Shown one piece after another: positions 54,867-64,000 of a stretch of 64,000 bases of DNA. The stretch comes from Platanthera guangdongensis (lineage: Eukaryota > Streptophyta > Magnoliopsida > Asparagales > Orchidaceae): NCBI GenBank assembly GCA_039583875.1, contig CM077149.1, forward strand, positions 154,320,416-154,384,415, written 5' to 3'. The notes below the pieces were generated by a model. The model was not told the DNA's origin and did no database searches. It saw only the letters and a program-made list of their open reading frames with translations. Each line of letters begins with the position of its first letter. Position 1 is the stretch's first letter. A program made the translations under genes and the position numbers.

Positions 54867-55619
54867 TCAAACTTGGCAGCACATGCCGAGTTTGCCCTTC
54901 AACTTCAAGAACGTCTCCACCTCCAATGCCTTGGTGAAAATATCCGCGACCTGCTCTTCGGTAGGGCAGTACACCACTTCAACCGTCTTCAGCTCCACTT
55001 GCTCCCGGAGGAAATGGTACCTTGTCTCGATGTGCTTGCTACGTCCGTGTAGCACTGGATTCTTTGCGAGCTGGATGACCGACATGTTGTCCACAAACAT
55101 GGTCATAGACCCTTCCACTTCATGATACAACTCCTGCAGGAGGTTCCTTAGACAAATAGCCCAGCAGGTACAGGCCGCCGCCGCGATGTACTCTGCTTCA
55201 CAAGATGATAAGGCGATCGCCGCCTGCTTCTTTGAACTCCATGAGAACACTTTCGTTCCCATATGAAAGGCATGCCCGGAAGTGCTCTTCCAGTCATTCA
55301 CATCACCTCCATAGTCACTGTCTGAATACCCGACTAACTTCAGTTCCTCTCCAGTGGAATACTTCAGGTCGTGTCCCATCGTCCCGTTCACATATCTTAG
55401 GATCCTCTTCGCTGCCGTGAAATGGTCTTGCTTCGGTTCCTCCATGTACCTGCTTACAACTCCAACAGCGTACATGATGTCCGGCCTGGTGAAGGTCAAG
55501 TAGTGTAAGATTCCGACCAGACTCTTGAACATCGTGGGGTCAACCGATCCTTCCTTCGAGCCCTTCCTTAGCTTCAGCCCTGGATCAGCAGGAGTGGAGA
55601 TAATATTGCTATCCTCCAT
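54867..55619 (-). pseudogene. Copia F RT C-terminus and RNase H
   Basis: A 250-codon frame: RT thumb (STPADPGLKLRKGS, SLVGILHYLTFTRPDIMYAVG) and RNase H (GYSDSDYGGDVNDWKSTSG, SSCEAEYIAAAACT, NPVLHGRSKHIETRYHFLREQ, TEEQVADIFTKAL), intact to its stop. It lacks the RT catalytic half and joins the linker at about 55664. Confidence 0.88.
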
Positions 55620-55663
55620 CCTGAATTTCTTCAGGATCTCTTCTGCGTACTTCCTCTGCGAGA

Positions 55664-57313
55664 TTATGATGTCGTCTCCTCGTAGATCTCCTCCAACCTC
55701 CTCATCCTAGGCTGAGGACGATCCGCATTGCTCCCGCTAGTACTTGCTCCACTGGAACTACCTCCACTAGTGCTTGCTCCACTAGAGTAGGGAGTGAGAG
55801 CTCCCCCTGACTCTCTGCTGGGTGGTGATGGTGGCTCAGCTCCACCCATCTCAGCTTCTGCTTCCTGACCACCCCCTTCTTCCTCATCATCAAAAAACAT
55901 CCCCTTGACGTTCCTCACTTCTTCATCCCAGCTCCAGCTGCTACCTTCCTCAAACACAACATCTCTTGAGATGATAGGCTTCTCTGTCATCGGGTTGTAC
56001 AACTTGTAAGCTTTGCTAGCTGAAGCGTAGCCTACGAAGATGCACTTCTCACTTCTGTCATCCATCTTCTTCCTCCTCTGGTCCGAGACATGGGCATAAG
56101 ACACACACCTGAATACCCTTAGGTGCTTCATACTTGGCTTCTACCCACACCATGCTTCGAACAGAGTCATGAACTTCACACTCTTCGTTGGGCATCTGTT
56201 TAGCAAATACACCTCCACCTGTACGTCCTCCGCCCAAAACTTCTTCGGCAACTCCTTGGCCTTCACCATGCTCCTTGCCATGTTCATGAAGGTCAAGTTC
56301 TTCCTTTCTGCCACTCCGTTCTGCTGAGGTGAGTATGCCGCCGTCAGCTGGTGAGAGATCACGTACTCCTTACAGAAGTCATCAAACAGCCTAGAGGTGT
56401 ACTCTCCACCTCTATCTGTCCTAAGCACCTTCAGTGGTTGACCACTCTCCTTCTCATCCATCGCCTTGAACTCTCTGAACTTGTCAAGGGACTCAGATTT
56501 CTCTTTCAAACAATACACCCAACACTTCCGACTGAAGTCGTCGGTGAAGGTAATGTAGTACTTGCTCCCACCTACTGAGGTAGTCTCAAACGGACTAGCT
56601 ATGTCCGAGTGAACTATTTCAAGCTGTCTTCTTGCCCTTCTGGACTTGCCTCCTTCAAACGTCAGCCTCTTTTGCTTACCCTTGGTACATGCCTCGCAGA
56701 CCTCCTGTGGAGGCGAGATCATAGGCAGTCCTTCTACCATCTTGGAATGACATAGTAGTTTCAGGCCTGTGAACCCCAAATGGCCCATCCGGTAGTGCCA
56801 CAGCCATGCTTCCTCTTCTTCCTTCATCCTTGCGAGACACATCGTCTCCTTAGCATCCATTCTTAGCGTGAAGAGACGGTTCGTTGTCATCTTTGCCCTC
56901 ACTACTTCCCTTCCTTCATGGTCCTTCATGGCCAACGTGCCATCCCTCAGCTGAACGCAGTAACCCTTTTCGACCAACTGCCCAAGGCTCAAGATGTTAC
57001 TTTTCAAGCCCGGCACATAGAACACGTCATTAAGGTGCACCTCCTTCCCATTTAAGGTCACCGCTATGACTCCCCATCCTTCCACTGATATCTTCGAGGC
57101 ATCTCCAAAACTGACGTCACCACCATTTGGCTCTAGGCTGGTGAACAGTTCCTTCTCTCCACACATGTGGTTACTAGCTCCCGTATCCAGGTACCACACT
57201 TCGTTCCTCCCACCTTCAGCACCCTTGTAGGTTAGGAACATCATCGGGTCACCACCCGTGTTGCTTGGTTTAATGGTTGGCTTCTCCTCCCTTCCTTGGA
57301 GCCCAACAATCAT
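55664..57313 (-). pseudogene. Copia F protease, integrase and linker, one stop
   Basis: One frame from 57313 to 55664 with a TAG at 56141-56143 (Trp in copia E). Protease carries the intact motif WYLDTGASNHMCGEKELF (about 57195). Integrase has the HYRMGHLGF zinc head, DDFSRKCWVY, LRTDRGGEY and SPQQNGVAERKN. The linker ends MRRLEEIYEETT, then the sequence jumps to SQRKYAEEILKKF; about 780 bp present in copia E, including YVDD, is missing. It is offset by one frame from gag near 57290. Confidence 0.9.
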
Positions 57314-58241
57314 AGCTCATATGCCCAAATTTGTTACAGTTGTAACATTGTATTCGGGACATATCGCCTCTACCTCTTTCTTGACCTCTTCCTTGGCCTC
57401 TACCTTGGACTCTACCTCTTCCTCCTGCATCTTGCCTCCAACCTTGAGGTTGTTCCGCCTCCCTATGGTTGTACTGGCCCCTTCCCTGATCTCTTCCTCC
57501 TCTTCTTCCTCTACCTCTTCCTTGATAGCCTCGGCCACACTGGCTTCCTCCTCTTCCTGATCTCTCTCCAAAATTTAACTGAGTCTGGAGTGCTTTACCC
57601 AAGCCACTCGACTCCTCATCGTCCTGCAACATGCGGTACTCATGAGCTTGTAGCGAGCCAACAAGTTCATCTACTGCCATCATGTTGAGATTTTTCGACT
57701 CCTCAATCGCCACTACCACATGCCGGAACTTCTTAGACATAGATCTCCGGAGCTTCTCCATGAAGCTTACGTCATCTGTCACCTCTACATTCCTCTTCAT
57801 CTCGTTTGTGAGCGTCCACAGACGGGTCACGTAGTCACCGACATTCTCTGAACACTGCATCTTCATCACTTCATACTGAGCTCGAAGGGACTGCAACTTC
57901 ACCTTCTTTGTCTTATCAACTCCCTGCATGGAGCGTTGCAAAATCTCCCATGCCTCCTTCGATGTCTCCGCATCTGAGATCTTCTCAAAAGTCGCCTCAT
58001 CCACGCCTTGGTAAAGTAAGAAAAGAGCATTCTTGTCCCTCTTCTTGGACTCTCTCAACGTCGTCCTCTGAGCGTTAGTCGATGCCGCTTCTACTTCTGC
58101 AGTAAGCTCCTCAACGCCGTCCTCTACTACCTCCCACAACTCCTTCGAGGCGAGTAGCACTCGCATCTGAATACTCCAGTTCCCATAGTTGGTTTTTGTC
58201 AACTTGGGTACTTGCCCCGGCATGGCACCTCCCATCTCCAT
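57270..58241 (-). CDS. gag: Copia F gag, intact (323 residues)
   Basis: ATG 58241 gives MEMGGAMPGQVPKLTKTNYGN, the Gag (UBN2-type) domain to about residue 190, an RG-rich segment (RGRGRRGGRDQGRGQ) and a zinc knuckle CYNCNKFGHMSYDC near the end. The stop after GGEANH comes from a one-base shift relative to copia E, where the frame runs on into protease. Gag alone would be made from this copy. Confidence 0.88.
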   Translation of the reverse strand: MEMGGAMPGQVPKLTKTNYGNWSIQMRVLLASKELWEVVEDGVEELTAEVEAASTNAQRTTLRESKKRDKNALFLLYQGVDEATFEKISDAETSKEAWEILQRSMQGVDKTKKVKLQSLRAQYEVMKMQCSENVGDYVTRLWTLTNEMKRNVEVTDDVSFMEKLRRSMSKKFRHVVVAIEESKNLNMMAVDELVGSLQAHEYRMLQDDEESSGLGKALQTQLNFGERSGRGGSQCGRGYQGRGRGRRGGRDQGRGQYNHREAEQPQGWRQDAGGRGRVQGRGQGRGQERGRGDMSRIQCYNCNKFGHMSYDCWAPRKGGEANH

Positions 58242-58316
58242 CTTTACTTGTCACTTCACGTCGCGAGCGACTTTACACACAACTTCCAGGGGTCCAACCT
58301 GGCCTCTGATACCACT

Positions 58317-59047
58317 TGTTGGAAACGTGTATGAGTTACCGCACAACCTCAACTAACAACTCGACACCACTTCTAAAAACACACCACAACAGTAGCTGCC
58401 GAGACCATGCACACTAGCCGCCACTACCCGCGCGAGCTCCCTCCTGCAAGGCGAGCAGTCCACCCTCGCGAGCTGCCTTCCGCGAGATGACCCTGGCGCG
58501 AGACCACCACACCAAACCGCCTACTCACGCGGTTTGCCTCCTGCGAGTAGCCCACCCTTCACACGGCGAGCTCCACCCAGGCGAGCGGCCACGGCGAGAC
58601 CAACTGGCGAGACCGCCCGAGCTTGCGGCTAGACCACCACACGCGAGCACGCAACCCGCGATCACCACCTCTCGCGGCGAGCTCACCAACCCGCGAGCTG
58701 CACCCCTCCGCGCGAGCAAACCCGCGAGTCCCTCTCTCGCGGCGAGACCACCAAACCGCCCGGCTAGAACTTCAAACTGCACGGACAACACTCCAGCGTT
58801 GCAGTGTTCCTCTCTCTCTCTCTCTTTAAAACGAAATGTGGAGAGGAAAAAATTCTATTCAGTCAAAAAAACAAAGGAAACTATACAAGACTTTATATAG
58901 GCCAACACAACCACTAGGAGTACGACACTTGACATGCACATTTAATATCATCACAATCACACTCACTCTCCCTCCTATTAATTGTTCATACATAAAGTAA
59001 TATTAAAATACAAATGTTGACTTGGTCAACCCAAACAAAGTCCAACA
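58317..59047 (-). repeat. 5' LTR of copia F (minus)
   Basis: 731 bp, with its TATA as TATATAAA (58892-58899 minus). It contains two rounds of CGCGAG-rich sequence, longer than its partner. The right end TCCAACA is followed by TATATGTG, not by a copy of the left flank. Confidence 0.88.
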
Positions 59048-59668
59048 TATATGTGTATATTTTGGGCTTCATCTTCTTCCACAAAAACATATGTTTGAGT
59101 CGTACGTTTATAAGTCGTCGTTACCCACGAGTGTCCTCCTATAGCCTCGTCATGATACCACTGCATCAACTAGTGTTTAACACATGCTACATTACCTACC
59201 ACCAACTTCCCTCTGTGTTTTAACATTCCCATGTTCCACTGAAATCTGGACGAGATTGCTCATCATGTTCCTTGGCTAATATAATTTCTTGAATATACTG
59301 ATCCTGGTGCCAGGATTCTATGATCTACTGGAGAATGTTTGAGGAAATTGTAACCATGGCTATAGCCCTATCAATGTGTTTTCGAATTCTCGCGATAAGG
59401 CATCGGCACACTCAGCTCGTGGGTAACAGGATCCCCGAAGCAAAATTATTCCGATTCGGACCCCGGGGGCTGCGAGTGCCGGGTGTGGCGCCGAGATGGT
59501 GGATTGCGTGGAAGCGGGTGAAGCCCGCTTCTATGCGGCCGAAGACCACCCGAAGCATCAAGCACGGACGAAGCTCGTGCGCAGGCCGGCGAAGCCCGCT
59601 TGTTGCGCCCGAAGGCAGCCCGAGAGCATCGAACACAGGCGTAGCCCGTGCGAAGATGCTCATATAAC

Positions 59669-59670
<2 letters not shown>
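59048..59670 (+). other. Spacer with two 75-bp GC-rich hairpin repeats
   Basis: No gene. Near 59508-59660 a unit of about 75 bp occurs twice: AAGCGGGTGAAGCCCGCTT... and CCGGCGAAGCCCGCTTGTT..., each followed by GCATCAAGCAC-type and GCTCGTGCG-type words. Each unit holds short inverted repeats such as GCGGG/CCCGC and CACGG/CTCGTG. Confidence 0.5.
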
Positions 59671-59704
<34 letters not shown>

Positions 59705-59833
59705 TGTCTCCTCTCCTCTCCGGCTGGCGCGGAATACGCCCGGCGGTTTCGCCGGGGTCGGCGAACCAGCCGGGGGGTCGGGCAACCCGCCGCGGCTCCG
59801 ACGCCGGCGGCAGTGAAATCCTTTTTTTTTTTA
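59671..59833 (+). repeat. 32-C tract and GC-rich edge of assembly gap
   Basis: C at 59671-59702, then a CT-rich stretch and GGCGGTTTCGCCGGGGTCGGCG, ending in a T run before the gap. Open frames running through the gap are artefacts. Confidence 0.9.
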
Positions 59834-60333
59834 NNNNNNNNNNNNNNNNNNNNNNNNNNNNNNNNNNNNNNNNNNNNNNNNNNNNNNNNNNNNNNNNNNN
59901 NNNNNNNNNNNNNNNNNNNNNNNNNNNNNNNNNNNNNNNNNNNNNNNNNNNNNNNNNNNNNNNNNNNNNNNNNNNNNNNNNNNNNNNNNNNNNNNNNNNN
60001 NNNNNNNNNNNNNNNNNNNNNNNNNNNNNNNNNNNNNNNNNNNNNNNNNNNNNNNNNNNNNNNNNNNNNNNNNNNNNNNNNNNNNNNNNNNNNNNNNNNN
60101 NNNNNNNNNNNNNNNNNNNNNNNNNNNNNNNNNNNNNNNNNNNNNNNNNNNNNNNNNNNNNNNNNNNNNNNNNNNNNNNNNNNNNNNNNNNNNNNNNNNN
60201 NNNNNNNNNNNNNNNNNNNNNNNNNNNNNNNNNNNNNNNNNNNNNNNNNNNNNNNNNNNNNNNNNNNNNNNNNNNNNNNNNNNNNNNNNNNNNNNNNNNN
60301 NNNNNNNNNNNNNNNNNNNNNNNNNNNNNNNNN
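59834..60333. other. Assembly gap, 500 N
   Basis: Exactly 500 N, a placeholder length, so true distance and content are unknown. Sequence on the two sides should not be assumed adjacent. Confidence 0.99.
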
Positions 60334-61304
60334 GTGAGTCTTGCGGACTGCCTCGGGTTGGTGCGGACTGCCATTGAGGGGTTGCTGTCTTGCAGTGGTT
60401 GGAGCTTTGCGGGCTGATGCCTTGTCCGCATCGCTTGGGCGGACTGGAGAGGGTTCGTCAATATTTGCCTTGATCCTGGCGGTTTTCCTTGGTATCGGCT
60501 AAGTCCATGCGGACTCGGCGGACGGTGTTTTTGCTATCGCGCGGCTGGGGGGTGGTGCGCTATCTCTAGGGAGCGGTGACCACACTCCTCACTTCACCTA
60601 TAAATAGGACCCCCTGGCACATCTACAGTAACTTGAGTGAACAGTAAGTTGGGGTGTGCAAGGAGCTGCGGTCTGTGTTTGTCAGTCCGCGCGGATTGTT
60701 TCAGGCTGACGGTTTGCTGTGTGCAGGTCGCGCGGATAGCTTCAAGGAGCCAGGAGTTTGGCTGTGACTTCGGTCAAGTGCTGGAAGTGTGCGGTCTCTG
60801 CGGACTCAGTAGGAGGTCGCTTACGGCTTGTAGTTCTGTTTCATCTTTTCCAGCTTCAATAACCTGTCGCCGGCTTCAGGCGGGTAGGGGGTTTCTCAGT
60901 TCAAGTTCAGCAGGAGGCGAATAACGGTGTGTCCGCGCGGCCTCGCGGCTTCGGCGGACTCCGTGTCTATTCGGCGGTTTGCAGCATAGCTTGGGCGGGG
61001 ATCAGCGGACTCGGCGACCTCGGGACCGCGGTCTCGGCGGACTCGGGTGCTGTCCGCCCGGCTTGTTTTTTGGTGCTTTCTGTTTACAGCTGTGATACTA
61101 GCGAAATCATGTCTCGCTAGTATGCCTCGCATTGTAAAGAAGTGAATGAATAATAGGACCTGCTTGTGCTTCCATTGGTTGTTGGGATTTACCTTTGTAC
61201 CTCTAGTCCTTGGTTTCCGCTGGTTAAACGTGCGAACTGGGTAGTTCGAAGATATTAATTTGGCGTTTGGGCTATCTTGCTGACCACGTTGAGAAAATTT
61301 AACA
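60334..61304 (+). repeat. 5' LTR of copia G (partial)
   Basis: TATAAATA at 60599-60606 within CACCTATAAATAGGACC, preceded by CACTCCTCAC; this matches the minus-strand copia D LTR at 38968. It is rich in GCGGACT words and ends TTTAACA at 61304 next to the primer-binding site. Its start is lost in the gap. Confidence 0.82.
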
Positions 61305-61317
61305 TGGTATCAGAGGG
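61305..61317 (+). other. Primer-binding site (tRNA-iMet), copia G
   Basis: TGGTATCAGAGGG abuts the LTR end directly. Confidence 0.88.
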
Positions 61318-61435
61318 AGGTTTCTGAGGTTCAGTTGCGTGAGCGGAAGTCAGCCAGTGTTGTTACTCAGTGATTGAGTGGTGATCAACATGTGTTGTTG
61401 CTCGGAGCTGCTGAAAGGTTGCCAACAGGTGTTGA

Positions 61436-62270
61436 ATGGAAGGGAGTTTTGCAAGAGGTCTGGGCATTGAACTCTTAACGCCGACTAACTTCAAGAAGTG
61501 GAAGTCGTGCATGAAGAGTTATCTTCTTGGCGAGGAGCTGTGGGAAGTCGTCGTGTGGAGACGACAGGCAGGAAGTCACTGCTGCTTTCGGTACTGCTGA
61601 GCAGGTTAGGCTCTGGAGAAGAATCAAATGCTAAGGAGGAGTTCATCCTGAGAGAGCCGTGTCTCCGGAATTGTTTGATCCATCATTGGATGTGAGTCGG
61701 CTGCTGATATTTGGACAACCATTGATGAGTTGTTCAATAGGAAGAATGTGGCTCGGCTTCAGTTCCTGGAGAAGAATGTTGGCCAGGGCAACTCAGGGAG
61801 ACCTTTCCATCTCCAAGTACTTCTTAAAGATGAAGAGCTTGTGTGCTGAGCTGTCGGCACTGGATCCTGATGAGCCTATCTCTGAGGAAGATGAAAAGGC
61901 ACATCGTCCGCGGCTTGCGGAAGGAGTATGTGGCCTTTGTCACATCTGTTCAAGGGTGGGCTACTCAGCCGTCGCTGCTTGAGCTGGAGAATCTGCTTGC
62001 CTCGCAGGAGAGCTTAGCAAGCCAGATGGCTGGAGTGAATCTGAATCAGGAAGGCAACGAAGCTCTCTTCTCAGGCAAGAAGAAAGGATGGGAAGGGAAG
62101 AAGAAAAAGAAGGTGCAGGTTGTTGTTGAGAAGGAGACTTCAACTTCATATCCGCCGGAGAGGAGCATTGCTCTAAGGACTGGAAGAAGAATCTGAAGTG
62201 CTACCGGTCTGTCATCAGCGAGGGCACTTCAAGCGGGACTGCAAGGTCAAACTGCAGCCTGGGCATGCTG
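61436..62270 (+). pseudogene. Copia G gag, frameshifted
   Basis: ATG 61436 reads MEGSFARGLGIELLTPTNF and KKWKSCMKSYLLGEELWEVV, then loses frame near 61555. Further gag pieces follow in different frames: GDLSISKYFLKMKSLCAEL (61795-61850) and GLRKEYVAFVTSVQGW...LASQESLASQMAGV (61910-62035). A zinc-knuckle remnant lies near 62200-62245 (CYR, then HQRGHFKRDC in a shifted frame), consistent with a 2-bp insertion between its second and third ligands. Confidence 0.8.
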
Positions 62271-64000
62271 CGGGGAAAGGAGGAAGCTTGCTCGAGAAGT
62301 GAAGAAGCAGAATGGGGAGGAGCTTTCATGACGGGCACTTGTGTCCGGGCCCTGTCTGTTGAGGACTTCAACAGCGAGTGGATCGTGGACTCCGGGTGTG
62401 GTCATCACCTCACCGGAGACAAATCGAAGTTCACCTCCATGCCTCCTTACTCAGGTAATGAAGCTATTATCACTGCTGATAATACTGTTTATGCAGTAGA
62501 GAAAGAGGGGGTCGTGTCATTGGGTAGTGATCAGGGGCCACTCACGTTAAGGAGTGTGTATCACGTGCCGGGCATGAAGAAAAATCATTCTCGGTGACCA
62601 ATGCGGTGGACGCTGGGTATCACGTTCTGTTTGGGCCAACAGACGTGAGGTTCCTTCGCAACGTATCAGCGGTAAAGGCTGATGTTGCTCATGTTGGGAG
62701 GAGGGTGAAGAACTTATTTGTTCTTTCTACCAGTGCTTATGTTGATAAGATGAGGGCCAATGATAGTGCGGTTATCTAGCATGAGAGGCTGAGGCATGTT
62801 GGCATGGACAAGCTGAAGGCGATGGCAAGTAGAAGTTTGGTGAGGGGGTTGCCGAAGTTATCTTCCTTTGGTGATGGGCATGTTTGTGCGGGCTGTCAAT
62901 ACGGTAAGGCACATCGCCTTCCGTTTGATAAATCACAAACAAGGAGCAAGAGGCCACTGGAGTGTATTCATGGCGACCTGATGGGACCAACGGTTACTGC
63001 CAGCCTTGGTGGAAGCAGATACATGCTTGTCTTGGTTGATGACTACTCAAGGTATACTTGGGTGTACTTCTTAAAGGATAAGTCGGAAGCCTTCCGTTGT
63101 TAGTGGGAGTTTAAGGAGTTGGTAGAAGGACGGCTTGGCTTGCGGGTTAAGAAGCTTAGAAACTGATAAACTGGGGGGGGGGGGGGGGGGGGGGAGGTTG
63201 TCTCCTCCGAGTTTTCTAAATTCTGCAGGAAGCACGGGATCAACGGGAGCTTACTTGTGCTCACACTCCACAACAAAATGGGGTAGCGGAGCGGAAGATC
63301 CGTCATCTGACGGAGACCTGCAAATGTTGGCTTCATGCGAAAGATATCCCAAGGTCCTTTTGGGCGGAGGGAATGTCTTGTGCTGCTTATGTTATCAACC
63401 GGATGCCACTCAGCCCTATCAACATGAAGACTCATGTTGAGCTGTTGCTGAAGGAGAAGCCGAGTGTTGGACACCTTAGGGTGTTCGGTTCAACTTGCTA
63501 CGTGTATGTCTCGGATGCTTCACGGACAAAGCTGGATGCGAAGGCAAGGAAACTTGTCTTTGTTGGCTATGATGAGCGGAAGAAGGGATGGAAATGCATG
63601 GACCCTGTGACGAAGAAGTTCGTGGTGTCAAGAGACGTTGTCTTTGACGAGCTGACGTCATATGGAGGTGGCTCGATGGAGCTAACCAGAAGTAGCAAGG
63701 TTGATGAAGCACCGGTGGAGGCTGCTGAAGGCTTGGAAGAGGAGCTTGCTGTTTCACCAGCAGCTCCTGTTGCTTCGAACTCCGAGGCTGAGCCTTCTGG
63801 CTCAGGAAGCAGGGGAAGCACTGCTCAATGCTTGCCCCAGGTAGGAGTGGAGCCCGAAGAAGCAACGGAAGCCGTGAGCAAGGAGTCATGTCTTCGGAGA
63901 TCGAAGAGGGTGGTTAAGCCACTGGCTCGGTACTGTGATGGGAATGCAGTGAGCTTTGTCTCCTTCTTTGCAGGTCCTCTGGATGAGCGAGAGCCTGCAA
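62271..64000 (+). pseudogene. Copia G protease and integrase, runs off window
   Basis: Protease: EWIVDSGCGHHLTGDKSKF (about 62378), with DSGC for the usual DTGA/DSGA. The pre-integrase zinc head (ERLRHVGMDKL...CAGCQYGKAHRLPF) follows a stop at 62777. The integrase core has HGDLMGP and LVDDYSRYTWVYF; a TAG at 63102 and then a 22-G tract (63173-63194) stand where the DNGGEF catalytic motif belongs. After it, in another frame, come HTPQQNGVAERKI, FWAEGMSCAAYVINR, LRVFGSTCYVY, FVGYDERKKGW and FFAGPLDERE. RT is beyond the window. Confidence 0.85.

Larger units (their letters stand above)
54216..59047 (-). mobile_element. Copia F (minus), relative of copia E, chimeric or old
   Basis: In minus orientation: 5' LTR 58317-59047, primer-binding site (58301-58314, TGGTATCAGAGG), gag, pol with RT core missing, purine tract (AGTTTGAGGGGGAG, about 54860-54873) and 3' LTR 54216-54857. 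Both LTRs start TGTTGGAC and end TTTCCAACA, yet they are much more different from each other than those of copia E. The outer flanks do not match (left ATTTC, right TATAT). The coding part is closely related to copia E. Confidence 0.9.

Noticed and set aside
59412..60461. 349-codon and 229-codon frames crossing the gap
   Set aside because: Most of their length is N; they are artefacts of translating the gap.

Overview
The window is nuclear DNA from a flowering plant. It holds one intact host gene, a seven-exon YABBY transcription factor at 44881-46745, and almost everything else is transposable-element sequence. Support for a plant comes from the YABBY gene with GT-AG introns, an Au-type SINE, tRNA-iMet primer-binding sites (TGGTATCAGAG), many Ty1/copia and Ty3/gypsy elements, and a Helitron Rep fragment. 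I cannot place the species. There is no bacterial content, operon or CRISPR array. A 500-N assembly gap lies at 59834-60333.

Layout. 1-5141 is the 3' half of a gag-only gypsy element (TR-GAG type) with a GC-rich, hairpin-forming repeat array in its LTR. 5142-7620 holds a MITE, a CA microsatellite, a decayed minus-strand copia pol and a CACTA-like end. 7790-10553 is a decayed plus-strand copia, followed by a second copia (10554-14341) whose reverse transcriptase core is deleted. 14342-18888 is AT-rich intergenic DNA with a foldback, a MITE and an exon-like minus-strand segment. 18889-19078 is an Au SINE with a perfect 14-bp target-site duplication. 20268-21885 is the N-terminal half of a Helitron Rep/helicase gene. 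It abuts a minus-strand copia, which is itself split by a complete TR-GAG element (23456-32073, duplication GTACG). The copia resumes at 32079 and ends against a 31-bp minisatellite.

33741-36560 carries the gag gene and 5' LTR of another gypsy on the minus strand, and a tRNA-like SINE follows. 38388-43620 is a rearranged minus-strand copia: LTR, non-coding internal DNA, LTR, RNase H. It meets an opposite-strand integrase fragment about 1.2 kb upstream of the YABBY start codon. Downstream of YABBY are a MITE and a full-length copia (47719-53255, duplication ACTGT) with five in-frame stops. A minus-strand relative (54216-59047) has divergent LTRs, no matching duplication and a deleted RT core. 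After the gap, another copia begins at 60334 and runs off the window.

The mobile elements are mostly broken. The TR-GAG family encodes only Gag and would depend on a partner element for its enzymes. I saw no clearly new functional system. The most unusual features are the gag-only gypsy family with its palindromic LTR arrays, the 31-bp minisatellite that encodes a 31-residue repeat, and the recurring very long poly-C/poly-G tracts inside elements.
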